Shown in pieces: positions 12,895 through 25,290 of a DNA stretch of 64,000 bases. The position numbers were made by a program, and so were the translations under genes. The first letter of the stretch is position 1. Every line of letters starts with the position of its first letter. The stretch is from Fistularia commersonii (Eukaryota > Chordata > Actinopteri > Syngnathiformes > Fistulariidae). The stretch lies in the NCBI GenBank assembly GCA_037954325.1, contig JBBMNZ010000018.1, forward strand, positions 14,781,501 to 14,845,500. Direction: 5' to 3'. The notes under the pieces are model-generated. The model had not been told where the DNA came from, searched no databases, and saw nothing but the letters and a program-made list of their open reading frames with translations.

Positions 12895-15800
12895 CTAAAA
12901 CTGCTCGGCAGAGGCTTTGGACATCAGATGTTTTCTCGTGTTCTTCTCGGGCCTAAAGAGAATCAAGTAGCACTTTGGTGCAAATATACATCCCAAGAGT
13001 CCATAGCTGGAGGCCAGGATGGCAAACACCTCTGTGACGGTGGAGTATTTTCCCGGCGAGCTGACGTAGGCGGGGACGAACGCCGCCCACACCGCGCAGA
13101 AAATCAGCATGCTGAAAGTGATGAGCCTGGCCTCGTTGAAGTTGTCGGGGAGTTTCCTGGCCAGGAAGGCCAGCAGGAGGCAGAGGCCGGCCAGCAGGCC
13201 GATGTAGCCCAGGACCAGGCCGAACGCTACGTGCGAACCCGGGTCGCACATGAGAATGACGTTGGCGCCCTCGCGGGGCACCAGCTTCCGCGGGGCGGGA
13301 GGAGCAACCACCAGCCACGCCGTGCAGATGATCACCTGTTCCAAGAGAGCAGTTCGGGAAAGGTTAAAAGCGTCGCTACGTGCTACCCCGACGTGCTCGT
13401 GTCGTCGTCGTCGTCGTCCCACACCTGAACGAGCGTGCACAGAGAAATGATGGCTTTTTGCTGCGCGGGTCCGAACCACCTCATGACGTTTTGGCCGGGA
13501 AGCGACGACTTAAAGGCCACGAGCACGACGATGGTTTTCCCCAAAATGCAGGAGATACAAAGGACGAAGGTGACGCCGAAGGCCGTGTGTCGCAGCATGC
13601 AGGACCACCGGGACGGCCGGACGATGAAGGTCAGAGAGCACAAGAAGCACAGGGTCAGGGAGAAAAGCAGCAGGAAGCTCAGCTCGGAGTTGTTGGCCCT
13701 GACGATCGGGGTCGTGCGGCGAGAAGAGAAAACGAAAACCACCGCGCCGGTGCAGAAGGAGCCGAAGAGGGAGATGGCCATCAGGGTGACGCCCATGGTG
13801 TCGCTAAAGGAGAGGAACTCCACGTGCTTGGGGACGCAGGAGGTCCTCTCTGCATTGGACCAGAACTCCGGTAAGCAGCGCACGCACTCTACGGCATCTG
13901 GATGGAAAAGACGAGTAAGGCTTTAGCCGCGCAAACCGGGAACTCTTAGAAGGAAGCGTTTCGTTAATCGGAAATCGGGCGCTTGTTCCTCACTGGTCTG
14001 ATTGCTAATCTCCCCCGCTGTACACACCACACAATCATGGCAGCAGATAGGGAAGTCAGGTCTGATTGCCTTCCGCGTGCCCGCGGGACACGTGGCGCTG
14101 CATACCGACAAGGGTACCTATGCCGCGAAGGACAAAGAGTCTACGATGGGTCCACAGCCGTCTCATAAAGGAACAGAATAACCCCATTGCCATCCCGTCC
14201 CGTCCCGTCCCGTACTTGGCTCTCGTCGCCGTTCCACACGATATATTCTTCCCGGATCTGGAGGTTCGGCTTTCCGGAAGAGGTGGCGCCGTCGAACTTG
14301 CCCACGGTGACAAACTCCATGTTCCCGCCGGGGCTCAGCTGCCAGTTGACCAAGTCGTACGTCGCCGCCGGGTCGCCGTTCTCGTCAAACTTTACCTCGT
14401 CGTCGAAAGAGTCCAGGAACCTCACCTTTTTAATGTAATGCAGAAGCTGTAGAAAGAGGGTTTAGAGATCATATCCTTCAGACCAGCGATGTGCAGTCGG
14501 GTGAGGCGGGAGAGGCCGTGCCTCACTTGCCAATCTTGGAAAGAAAAAAATGTCAATTGAAAATTGTTATATTTATATTTGCACTAAAAAAGGTATTTTC
14601 CTTTTAACTTCACCAGTTTTAGATCGTTTTGTTTTTTCTTACAACTTTCACATGTTCAGATACTGAGAAGAGACGTTTGGTGAGGCTGCCGATTGTTGAG
14701 CCTCAACGTAGATTACACAATGACGGCTGACTGCTGGCGTGTTCTGCACTAAGACTGTATTGCTGTCTCTCGGTATGTCGCTTTTAAAATGTTGAAACAC
14801 TTTTGCTTTTATATAAACTACATTTCCAGTGTGTCAACCACTGTATGTATGTCGCTAGTTTCGCTGTTATGCTGAGCGATCATAAAACAGCCGCCAAGAA
14901 CCACTAAGTGAGGCAGGCATTTCTGCTGCCTCACGCTAGGGGGCGCTCGTGACTCCGGGGATTCTTCTCAGCTGCAGAATACAGCAACAGCAAGCTTGAG
15001 TCAGCAAGTCAAGTGCAGCCATCCATTGATTCTTGACATACCCAAACTACCCAACAAGTCAAAGTAACTTTTTTTTAAACTAAATGTGCTTTTTGGGGTG
15101 CTACAGTTTGCATGTGTGAAGAAAGCTGACATGACATTTTAAAAAAACGCTAACTGCTGCCAATCAGATGTTAAATACGCTGTAGCTGCAGGGTCGATAT
15201 GTCTGTAAATCTGATAGTGAAGCTCACCGCACGTCACTGCCTCGGACGATTCATCGAAACAAAAGGTCATAAAAAAGCACCTGCTCGGGTCGCACTCTGT
15301 TTACATCCGGACACGCCGACGCAGGAGACGCCTCTTTCCCTTTATGGCAGTCTCGCATATCCCGGAGCGCGTGGCCGACGGCGTACACGGCCTTGTAGAC
15401 GTTATAGGAGATCCTCAGCTGCGACACGTCCGAGTAGATATTGGACACGTTCCTCAGGTCTTCCTTCCCGGTGCAGGACGGTTTGGCCCCCGACTCGTCC
15501 CGAGCGCCCAGGCTGCACTGGAACATCTCCTCCCAGAAGGGGATCAGGAATCGATCGCCGGAGGCCTCAGGCGGGCGCAGGCGGAGCAGGAAGTCCTGCA
15601 AGCCTGGGATGCGCGCTCGCCGGATGGCGAAGCCCATGGATCCCCGAAGGATTCTGCGGTACTTCTCCGGGACGGCGAGCACAGCAGCTGTACTCCAAGC
15701 CTCGCTGGCCAGCCACTGAACTCCAACGAGACCCTCCCTGAAGTGAAAACGACTGGATTTGAAAGCGTGGATGAGCGAAAAGCACGTTTGCGCAAATCAA

Positions 15801-18627
15801 GCAGATACGTGTCGTGCCTGAGGGCTCCGTCGAACAAAGCGGTGGCATCCTGTTCCACCGCGAACACCAGCACCACCTTCGCCCCGGAGGTGCGGATCTT
15901 GGAGATGATGGAGGAAACTGCAGACCGCGCTCGGTTCTTCGGGATGATTTCGTGGAGGGCGACGCAAGCGCCCGTCTCTCTGATCTGCCGGGCAAACAAG
16001 TGGATTACAAGCGAGAAATATGGAGTTATAGAAAAGGCATTTGGCCAGAATAAAAGGAAAGGTGTACAAGACAGTGGTGAGACCAGCGATGATGTTTGGA
16101 CTAGAAACTGTTCCAATGACCAAAAGACAGCAGGCAGAACTAGAGGTTGCAGAGATGAAGATGTTGAGGTTCTCTTTGGGAGTGACCAGGATGGAGAGGA
16201 TCAGGAATGAGTCTATCAGAGGGACGGCACATGTCCGATGTTTTGGAGAGAAGGTCAGAGAAGCCAGACTGAGATGGTTCGGTCATGTACAGAGAAGAGA
16301 TAGTGAATATATTGGCAGACGGATGCTGGAATTGGAGCTGCCAGGCAAGAGGTCTCGAGGAAGACCAAAGAGAAGATTTATGGACGTAGTGAGAGAGGAT
16401 ATGAAGGTAGTTGGTGTGAGAGAGGAAGATCCAGAGAATAGGGTTAGATGGAGAAAGTTGACTCGCTGTGGCGACACCTGACGGGAAAAGCCGAAAGAAG
16501 AAGAGGAAGAAGAAAAGGCATTTGTAGGTTATTTACCTGCTTGGTGAAGATGCTGGCGCCGCCGCGGCCGTAAGCATCATCCCCCGCAATCACGCCCACC
16601 CACGTCCAACCAAAGTGTTTCACAAGCTGCACAAGAGCATCGACCTAAAAGACGAGCGTGAGAAAAAAAATTACAAACACACACACACACACACATTGTG
16701 CATTTAAGCTGGTCCTCTCACCTGGAAAGAATCACTTGGCATCGTCCGTAAGAAGGCAGGAAACTCCTTCTTGTCACTGAGACATGCACAGCTGGAAAAA
16801 TAACTGACCTGATAGAAACAAAGGGACGATCGGGGTCTCCATTGCTGTGGAGACCCTTCAGGGTCTTCTCTCACACCAACTCACTTCCTTTCCCCTTTCA
16901 CTCCATCCGTCAATCTTCTCTTTGGTCTTCCACTAGATCTCCAATTCCAGCACCCATCTACCAATATTCCCTATCCCCCCTTTGTCCATGACCCAACCAT
17001 CTCAGTCTGGCTTCTCTGACCTTCTCTCCAAAACATCTAACGTTCCTCTGATGGTGGACTCATTCCTGATCCTCTCCATCCTGGTCGCTCCCAAAGAGAA
17101 CCTCAGCATCTTCATCTCTGCGACCTCCAGCTCTGCCTCCTGTCTTTTCTTCCATGCCACCTTCTCCAAACCAAATAGCATCTCTGGTTTCATCACTGTC
17201 TTGTCCACCTTTCCTGTCCTTCTGGCTGATACCCTTGTATCACCCCTGACCCTTTTCTCCAGCCGTTCCAAACAGCTTGAACCTGTTTCTTCACCTCTTC
17301 TCCAGTCTCCTATGCTCTGGAGGAGGTTAGAGCGGTCATCCATGTCCTGGTTGCTCTGGTTCGACTCCCAATTCCTCCCTCGAGGTGTTGCTGTGCAAGA
17401 CACTGAACCCACAACTGCTCCCCTGGCGCTGCTCCTCAGCTGCCTTCTGCTGATGGTTTATCCATGATGGGTTAAATTAAGTGGACAATTTTTGCTGACC
17501 TTGCGCTCTATCCATAATTGTTTGTGACAATAAAAGTATATCTTCTGGACTGTTCACCCTAAGTACTTGAAATCCTCCAACTTCTTGATCTCCACTACCT
17601 GTATCCTCACCGTTCCACCCGAGCTCTTCTCGTTCACACACATATATTCTTTCTTGCTGTGACTAACTTTTGTTCCTCTCCTTTCCAGAGCATACCTCCA
17701 CCTCTCTAGATGTTCCTCCACCTGTTCCCTGCTCTCGCTACAGATCACCATGTCATCTGCAAACATCTCGGTCCATGGAGATTCCTGTCTCGCCTCATCT
17801 GTCAGCCTGTCCATCACCACTGCAAACAAGGAGGGGCTCAGAGCTGATCCCTCACCTGGTTCCACCTTGAACTTCTCCTCACCGTTGTCTCACAGCAAGC
17901 ATACATGTCCTGCTCCAGTCTAACAGACTTCCTTGCCACTCACACGATTTGCACGAATCAGATGTTTTATAAGAGAAGAATGACGTCTTACCTGTGGAAT
18001 GTTGAAGACTCCGAAGAAGCGAGCCACCACCAACGACTGGGTGGAGCCTCCGTCCCCTATCACTACAGGGACGTTCCCACGACAACCGCCATCGCCCTCC
18101 TCCTCCTCCTCCCTTGCCATCAGTTCCACTGCAGCGGTGAGGGCCTGGTGAGGAGAGCTGCAGGAGTCACAGATCCGGTACCCAAGTGAGACGTTTGGAA
18201 GGAGCACGCCTTCTCTGTTGATCTGCTCGATGGCAAAGATCATGGTCTGCATCCAACGGAACGTCCGGAAGTTCAACCTGGAGGAGAAGACGGGCTTTGG
18301 CTTCAGGCGCTTGGGAAACGATCGGTCTATCACATCCGATCGGCCCTTCCTACATCACCTGGTGCATTTTGTGGCCGAAGGCATGGAGGTGAAACGCAGA
18401 CCCGGCTCCGCCACGTTATCGTGGAGGGAGAAGAGCCCTCCCAAGATGATATCACCTTTCTTCTCCAGCACCGGCAGGGACATGGAGCTGGGGATCACTT
18501 TGCAGGACCCAATGTCCTGGAGAGAATCGTGAGGAAAAATCACAAACGGCAGTAAAAACAAAAGCGTGACCTCGGTCCTTTTCCGGGGAAATCCGCCCTC
18601 CGCCGCGTTCCTCCAAACAGGAGGCAT
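12895..18627 (-). CDS. OlfC/V2R-like receptor, gene A
   Basis: Family C chemoreceptor of the olfactory sensory cell membrane. Ten exons on the minus strand: 18627-18359, 18277-17992, 16808-16722, 16644-16537, 15984-15809, 15737-15281, 14446-14216, 14117-13994, 13897-13425, 13335-12895; all junctions are GT-AG. The sum is 2652 nt, 883 residues, no internal stop. Residues 1-35 hold a signal peptide with an unusually long, basic start; about 36-538 form the Venus-flytrap domain (GWTWVG, ASEAW, NVYKAVYAVGHAL); 539-600 the cysteine-rich domain; about 600-860 seven helices (RANNSELSF, NFNEARLITFSMLIFCAVW); the end is KHLMSK. Compared with genes B-E, exon 3 is split by three introns and the membrane exon by one; gene F/G share most of these. 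The position of mGluR1 Thr188 is Ser; the Asp, Tyr and Glu positions are kept. Two RTE-like insertions enlarge its introns. The start Met is the only usable one but is the least certain part. Confidence 0.9.
14480..15000. repeat. Unclassified repeat in intron 6 of gene A
   Basis: The enlarged intron (14447-15280) holds a segment bounded by similar inverted words: GGTGAGGCGGGAGAGGCCGTGC near 14500 and CTGCCTCACGCTAG near 14930. This suggests a small non-autonomous DNA element about 450 bases long, but the ends are not exact. Confidence 0.35.
16030..16505 (+). mobile_element. RTE-like LINE 3' fragment in intron 4 of gene A
   Basis: A continuous plus-strand frame (16041-16481) encodes the end of an RTE-like ORF2: KTVVRPAMMFGLETV, LEVAEMKMLRFSLGVTRM, RIRNES, RWFGHVQRRDSEYIGRRML, then RGRPKRRFMDVVREDM and RWRKLTRCGDT. 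It lies opposite to the transcription of gene A, so it does not add sense-strand signals of the LINE. It is the best preserved copy of this tail in the window. Confidence 0.85.
16677..16694. repeat. (CA)n microsatellite in intron 3 of gene A
   Basis: On the gene A strand this is a (GT)n array inside a 77-base intron, so it forms a large share of that intron. Confidence 0.95.
16845..17875 (-). mobile_element. RTE-like LINE fragment in intron 2 of gene A
   Basis: Minus-strand pieces give the reverse transcriptase core (MFADDMVICSESREQVEEHL at about 17760-17690, with the catalytic FADD box, then LERWRYALERRGTKV and VEIKKLEDFKYLG), followed by AEMKMLRFSLGATRMERIRNE near 17130-17070. A segment at about 17420-17550 interrupts the element. 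Same orientation as gene A, in the 1183-base intron 2. Frameshifts show it is inactive. Confidence 0.85.
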
Positions 18628-18792
18628 CCCTAACGTCGCCCCAGACAGCGGATATCGGTTTCGGTCGACGTCGGCCTCATCGGTTCAGATGATCAACCTG
18701 TGAACAAAGTAAACAAGAAACAGATCCCGTCCAGTAATAGTTCAGGCCCCGCGTTCCCAACTGTCAAATAGAACAGTCGGTCTGCGGTGTGT

Positions 18793-18800
18793 GTTTATAT
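18793..18800 (-). promoter_or_regulatory. Possible TATA box of gene A
   Basis: The minus strand reads TATATAAA here, about 165 bases before the gene A start codon. That is much farther than the 42-58 bases seen in genes B to E, so either the leader is longer or this is chance. Confidence 0.3.
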
Positions 18801-19887
18801 ACAAGCCGCGGGCCTCTTTGCTGAAATTGAACTAATTTCCCTCGAGCGGCTGATCAATGGGACGAGCAGGACAGCCGGGAACAACAACAACAAGGAAATC
18901 CAATAAGCGCTTTCACAAGGATGGAGAAAGATGATTGATCTCATGGCTGAGTAGGCCCAACTCATCCTGCAGTGATGGGAAGAGACAGGTGGCACACACA
19001 CACACACACACACACTTTCCGACACATTGGTCTAACCATGCATGACACGGACTTGCATGGCTGTTGCGTGGAAATAAATGTATTTATTTTATATGGCATT
19101 TCTACTTGCCTGTAGCTTTAAGGTGTTTTTCTTTTTCTTTTTTCCCCTCCCGTCCTCAGAGGTCGGGTTAAATAGGATTAATATTGTGGAAATAATTAGC
19201 CACTCGGGTGTTTTGTACCCGTCATTATCAGGAAGAAAACCCTTCAGGCTGCAAAATACCGGTCCGAATGGAAGTGGAAGGGGGTTTTTTCAGGGGTTGT
19301 TTGTTGCGCCACCGCGGGTCATTCAGGTATTCATTGTCTCTGAACCCTGTCCCGGTGTGACGCAGACCGAGGCGCTGAAAGGGAGAACGCTAAGTATTAT
19401 GGTCCTGTAATATCCTCTCGCTCACAACACCTTCTGCCAGGCTTTTATTCTCCCTTCTGAAAAGCTGATTGGACAAAAAAAACACTAATAAGATGAAATT
19501 ATACGAAGCAGATATGTGAGTCCTGATAACCGAGGTGATTGTTTGTCCCGCTGCTATTAGGCGCTAACGGTACGGATGGAAGACGGGAAGAAAAAGCAGC
19601 CATTAATGAGGAAGAAGGTCCACGGTTGGGGAGGCCCGGGTTCTCCAGGTTCCTCCCAGAGTCCAGAGGTTCATCGGAAGCCTCCGGCTCCACCGCGTCC
19701 ATCTGGATGAACGTGTGCATTCACCACTCTGATAGGAAGTCTTCTCTTTTTTATTAAGATTTTAGTTTTATCCTGCGCAGCAGATCTGGTGTGGGCGCCC
19801 TTGATGCGATCCAGCCAAGACAGTTTGAGATGAGATAAACTTTACTGATTCCCAAATTCATTTGTCACAGCAGCGTAACAATTAGAG
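18801..19887. other. Gene-free stretch
   Basis: Upstream flank of gene A. It holds a (CA)n microsatellite at 18993-19015 and a T-rich run near 19125-19145. No gene was found. Confidence 0.5.
18993..19015. repeat. (CA)n microsatellite
   Basis: Pure CA array of about 11 units. Confidence 0.95.
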
Positions 19888-20392
19888 TAGGGGAGGGCAA
19901 ACTTTTCGGCTCAGGGGCCACATTGACTTTTTAAATTTGACAAATGGGCCGGGTCAGCACAAGATACGATACTTGTAAAAAAAATTTTTTTTTTTTAAAT
20001 GCATTTGCTAACAGTACATATCGGATTTATCTGACATTTGTCAAGCATTTGCTTTGAAAATAAAACCTGCTTGGTTTTGAAACCTCTGACGTTTGCTTGC
20101 ATTTCATGCTGAAAGTGTTTTTTCCCTTGTAGCTTCACCTCCAGCTCATTCATGTATCAGAATGTCCACAGGAATGGCTAAATCACAAAGCCAATCTGCG
20201 TCATCCCGCTCAAGAAAATTATCAAGTGTTCTGAAGCAGCTCCAAAAAGAAAATAACCTCCTGTTTGAGCTGCCATATTCATCGACCCAATCTTTCACAT
20301 CAAGTATGAATTCAGTACCAATCCTTGGCGGGCCAGATTAAAAAGACCAACGGGCCGGATGTGGCCCGCGGGCCGTAGTTTGCCCACCCCTG
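19888..20392 (+). mobile_element. hAT-like non-autonomous element with 8-bp TSD
   Basis: It starts TAGGGGAGGGCAAAC and ends GTTTGCCCACCCCTG, near-inverted termini of the CAGGGGTGGGCAAAC type that is common in vertebrate hAT elements. It is flanked by AATTAGAG (19880-19887) and AATCAGAG (20393-20400), an 8-base duplication with one mismatch. The GGCCCGCGGGCC words near the right end are typical. It has no transposase. Confidence 0.8.
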
Positions 20393-20400
20393 AATCAGAG

Positions 20401-21658
20401 CGTCAATAAATATGAATTTAGATATAAATAGAGAGACAATTTTGGTTGCGGTTCAGTTCGGTTTCGGTCATCTTCAGAGGGATTTTGATGTGACAATATC
20501 TGGTGGAGGTATTATTTGGTGTTGGTTGGCCTTTAAGATATTGACCGCGGGTCCCCAGGTCATTTCCACGAAGAGTGAGATTATTGATTTTGCCAAATTG
20601 CTAGTACTGGTCAGGTATCTGCCACTGCGTTATTACACCTGACAGCATATATTGGAGGTCACCGTACCTTTCATGCACCCAGAATGCTAATGATGGACAA
20701 AGAAATGAGGATTTTATTTAATCTTCCAAAGGGGACTTTTGCAAAACAACCCAAGGTCACGATTCAAATCAGAGAATTGTGAAAACCAGGGGATTATCCA
20801 TCATATTAAAGCATTTATTTTTATTTTGGACGTGGTGAAATCACCCAGTTTCGAGCATGAAGTTAAAAGTAGCGTCATTCCGAAGAGCACGCCGTCGAAA
20901 GCAGAGCTTTAGGACGGGCCATCAAGTGAGTCCTTTACACAAGTTTGGAACGGGCAGGTCAACCGAGAACGGCTCCATTTTCGGATTCGACCCGTCACCG
21001 AGGCGTGATCATGACACCGGTGTCCTGCTGGGGAGGGATGGGAGGGTTCTCTGGCCTTCTGCTTGGCTGATGTTCCCATGCCGAAAGGACTTGTTGACTC
21101 AGATCCTTTCAATCCTTCCTCCTTCAGAACCTCCTCCTCCCAGATACTTTCGAACCCGCCGGAGCGACCCGAACATTTGCGGAGGCGAAACCTCGCCGGC
21201 CCCGTGGGGAGAGCAGCAGAGCGGAAACCAAAAGCTTTTTAGGAGACACAGGTCCAAAGGACAGCAGCTTCTGGACTTTCCTTCCTGAAGGTTTTGTCTA
21301 ATTTTGGTATTTATACCCATCATCCACTGATCTGCTGCATACGCTTCAGATTTTGTAGTGGATTAGGCACGGTTATTCCGTCATTGGGGGTCTGGGTGGC
21401 CTATCCAGGCTGTCATTGGGCGAAAGATGGGGTTCACCCTGGACCGATCGATGACGGGGACGCAAAGACAGTCATGCAACCATTCGCTTTCTTCTTCGCA
21501 CGCCGTATCGAGACGCCCAGCGGCACCTCGGCCTACGAGTTCAATTCGTTCTTTGACTCCATTCGTGAATTTTTCCCATTGACACGAATGTAAATCCCGG
21601 CGATCCGTCTGCCGGCCCCAAAAAGCCTCATCGGCCAATTTTGGCTCATCTCGGGATC
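20401..21658. other. Gene-free stretch
   Basis: No gene supported. Frames at 20857-21288 and 21294-21593 have no recognisable features. Confidence 0.45.
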
Positions 21659-21666
21659 GTGTAGAT

Positions 21667-22614
21667 CAGGGGTGTCCAAACGTTTGGTAAAGAGCCATAT
21701 TTGGCGCCGGTGCCGACCCTCCGGCCTGACCGTCATTGCGTTCAACGCAAATGAACTATTTCATGAAATTCTTTATAACAAATGGCAAACTTTTCATGTT
21801 TTTGCCAAAGTCAATTTTTACCAAAATCAATCATAAAATGAGGAAAAAGTCCCTGAAAAAAAAACTTTCAGAAAGATTAAACATATCAAGGTTATTTACT
21901 ATTAAATGCTCACTATGAACTTCTGTGACCAAGAAAATCACTAACGGTGATTTTTTTCACAGGTACAAAACACTGAGGGCCGTCCTTTTATTACTTGTCA
22001 TCAAAAAGGAGAAATGCAGTATTTTCATTGTTTCAATTTTAGGCTCAGATCAAAAATACAAAATAGAAAAACGGGCTGCCGGACCAAATTAGATTTTACA
22101 ATTGATTTTATAGCAAAGGCTGTGGGCCGGTGTACATTGGAAGCCACATTTGGCCCGCAGGCCGGACTTTGGAGCAAACTTTTTTGCTCAGGGGCTGCAT
22201 TGACTTTTGAAAATTTAAAAGACGGGCCAGGTCACCAAAAGATATAATACAAATTAAAAAAAAAAGCAAAACGCATTTGTTAACATCACATATCAGCCTC
22301 GTCTGACATTTGCTTTGATAATAAATCCAGCTTGGTTTTGAAGGCTCAAACAAACTGTTTTTTTTTTCCCTTGTAGCTTCACGTCCAGCTCATTCATGTG
22401 TCAGTATGTCCACAGTAAAGGCTAAATCAAAAAGTCAATCCGTGTCATTCAGCTCAGGAAAATTCTCAAGTAGCCTCAAAAATGAAATAAGTTCCCACAT
22501 TCATTGATCCAATCATTCACATCAAGAATGAATTCTGCACCAATCTTTGGCGGGCCGGATTAAATAGACCAGCGGGCCGGATGTGGCCCGCGGGCCGTAG
22601 TTTGCCCACCCCTG
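21667..22614 (+). mobile_element. Composite hAT-like element with 8-bp TSD
   Basis: The left half starts CAGGGGTGTCCAAACGTTTGG and reaches a near-terminal GGCCCGCAGGCCGGACTTTGG at about 22153-22171. The right half continues with GCAAACTT and is a relative of the element at 19888-20392, ending GTTTGCCCACCCCTG. The whole is flanked by GTGTAGAT (21659-21666) and GTCTAGAT (22615-22622). The duplication around both halves suggests that a chimeric element moved as one unit. Confidence 0.7.
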
Positions 22615-22622
22615 GTCTAGAT

Positions 22623-23293
22623 GGTTGACTTAGCCGATTCATTTCTTCCTACCACCACTATCGCTGTTTCACTTTCCTGGGTGGCATAACGAGGGCTAAC
22701 TTTTCCCGAGAGGCCGGTTCGCGGGTCGATTCAAGCTCTGTTTGTGAGCCATTTTGTTCTGCTGTACAAGCACCTGGACAGCGTTGGGTCTTGCGTGGAC
22801 TTTCTGCATGTGAAACACCGGAGTTGAACCTGTAACCTTGCTGTGAGGCTAAAGCGCTAACCGCTTCACACAAAACACCCACAATGTATACAACGGTATG
22901 CTGTGTGTGTAGATTTACCTTGAATAAACATCAGAAGTAAACTCAGAAGACCGACTAAATCTCCAAAAATAGTTTTTCAGCTGTGGAAACAAGAAATGAG
23001 AAATAGTGAATTCACCTCCAGAGGTTGACATTTTTGCAGAAAGTAGTGGAATTGTTCATATTACTATAATATGTACGCGAATCCCCACAAGTGGTTCAAG
23101 TTTGATTCAGACCAAGCAGAAAGAAAAAAAAAACATCAATAAAAGACTTTTCACAAAACACGAAGAGAGTTATGAAGGGAATATTTGTCTAAAACCTCTG
23201 TTTGATCCCCCCCCACCACAGCTGCACCACAGAAATCCGACAGAGGAATTCTGCTATCTCATCATATCAACCGAGGCCTCTCCATGACACCAC

Positions 23294-23331
<38 letters not shown>

Positions 23332-24439
23332 CACATTAAGAAAGCAAGGATACATGTATTTACATTTATACCATCATTTTGAACGTGTTTGTTCAAGAAA
23401 CCTCCGCAGAGACTGAGATAAACATTTGATTTTGGACACCTCGTAATAAAACCTCTGTCTGACTTCATATAACCTTTCGGATCTTCAGCTGCAAATGCTT
23501 TATTATTTCTCTCCTGGGGATCGTGAACTCCCACAAAATTGCTATTCTTGTTGTTAATGTTACTGTTCAGCCTGTACGGCTAATATACTCCATCAAAGAA
23601 GTTATTCAATATTAATAAAGCTGTAAAATCTAACGGCCAGTCAGGCGATACGCAGCCCTCATTTCATTACTTATTCCAAGATAGTAATAAATCTCCAAAT
23701 TAAAGTCCTTCCAATTAAAAGAAGTTGTTTATCGAGCCCGGCACTCTCGTGATCATGTTCCATCACGCAAACCCGTGTCAAAACAACACGTGTTGTTTTA
23801 ATTCGATCATTCGGAAATTAATAAATAATAGATAAACACATCCATCGGGGCGCGACGCGTGCACTCGGGACCGAAAACTGTTATTGTATGTTTTCTGGAG
23901 GGGACGCGGCGTCATGGCGTCGCTCGGCACCCGGCGCCGCGTGGAGCCCCGGGGGGGCCGAGCCGGGACCGAGGGGCCGGACGGGCAAGCAAAGACAGGC
24001 AAGTGTTTCCGATAAGCGACGACATCTGGCCCCGAGGCCTGGAGGCTGCTCTGCCAGGTGTGCAGCTGCAAAATGACTTCATTTGTTGGAAATGTTTTTT
24101 TTTTTTTTTTAGAAAAAAATTAAAAAAAAAACAACAAGTTAATGAAACTGAATGGCTGAATAGTGTCCCATACCGACCTGGAAATCAAATTTAATTTGCA
24201 GTAATTTTACAAGAACAGGTCAAAACTGAATGCGTTATTGTAAACACATTGAGTTTTAGGTTAACAAGAATGGAAGGCACAAATTATTCCTTCCGATGGA
24301 CAGTGGAAGGTAATGTTTATTTTAAAAGCATCCATTTGCATCACTTATTTCTGAAAAAATATGCACTGAGAAGATTAACGCGTTGTAATCGATTTCATTT
24401 GCATAGCCGTACGTCTCCCTGCACTCGAGCTCCAGGGCG
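22623..24439. other. Gene-free stretch with GC-rich island
   Basis: Mostly AT-rich and unassigned, with a long (GT)n microsatellite at 23290-23328. At about 23845-24060 there is a short CpG-rich island carrying a small frame from an ATG at 23914. It has no splice sites or homologue that I can name. Confidence 0.45.
23290..23328. repeat. (GT)n microsatellite
   Basis: Nearly pure GT array of about 17 units. Confidence 0.95.
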
Positions 24440-25290
24440 AAAGGTCACTAATGTTACCTTTTAGCAAGCAGATTGTTAATGTTAGCTTTTTGCAAGTACA
24501 CGTTAGTGATATTAGCTTTGTGGGAACATACCAGTTGGTAATGTTAGCTTTGTATGAGCACTCATTTCAGTAATGTTAGCTCACAGCTCACGCAGTTCAG
24601 TCATGCAACTTATTCAAGTGCGTAGGTTGGTAATGCTAGCTTTGTACAAGCACACAGGAAGGCAGTGATAGCTTTGTATGAGCACTCATGCTGGTAATGT
24701 TAGCTTTGCATGAGCACGCAAGTCTGTGACGCTAGCTTTGTATGAGCACACAAGCTGCTCATGTTAGCTTTGTGCGAGTGCGCACGCAGATCTGTTGTTA
24801 GCTCTGTACAAGCACGCCGGTCGGTAGTCCTAGCTTTGTAGGAGCATGTGGAACTGTAATGCTAACTTTGAATGAGCACACATGTTGCTCGTGTTAGCTT
24901 TGGGTAGGTCATGTCAGGTTTGTACAAGTGCGCGGGTCAGTAATGTTAGCTTTGTGCAAGCTAGCAGGTCAGTAATGTTGGCTTTATGTGAGCTAGCAGG
25001 TAAGTAATGTTAGCTTTATACGAGCTAGCAGGTCAGTAATGTTAGCTTTGTGCAGCATGCATGTCGGTAATGTTAGCTTTGTGTGAGGATTGCAGATCAG
25101 TAATGCTATCTTTGTGCAAGCTAGCAGGTAAGTAATGTAACTTTTGTGCGAGTTAGCAGGTCAGTAATGCTAGCTTTGTACGAGCATGCGGGTCGGCAGC
25201 GTTACCTGCGTGCAACCACGCAGGTTAGTAATGTTAGCTTTGTGCTAGCACTCAGGTCGGTAGTGCTAGTTCAGTCGACCACGCAGGTGC
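24440..25290. repeat. Minisatellite, unit about 32-33 bp
   Basis: About 25 diverged head-to-tail copies of a unit built around AATGTTAGCTTTGT, then a GAGC or CAAGC word, then CAGGTCAGT. The copies are most regular between about 24930 and 25180, where CTAGCAGGTCAGTAATGTTA recurs. Stretches of the array show longer spacing, as expected after unequal exchange and decay. Confidence 0.9.

Noticed and set aside
16030..17875. An active retrotransposon or a gene encoding reverse transcriptase
   Set aside because: Only pieces of ORF2 remain, with frame changes; no endonuclease domain is seen.
24440..25290. CRISPR-like array
   Set aside because: Units are continuous and diverged, with no unique spacers, and the genome is that of a vertebrate.
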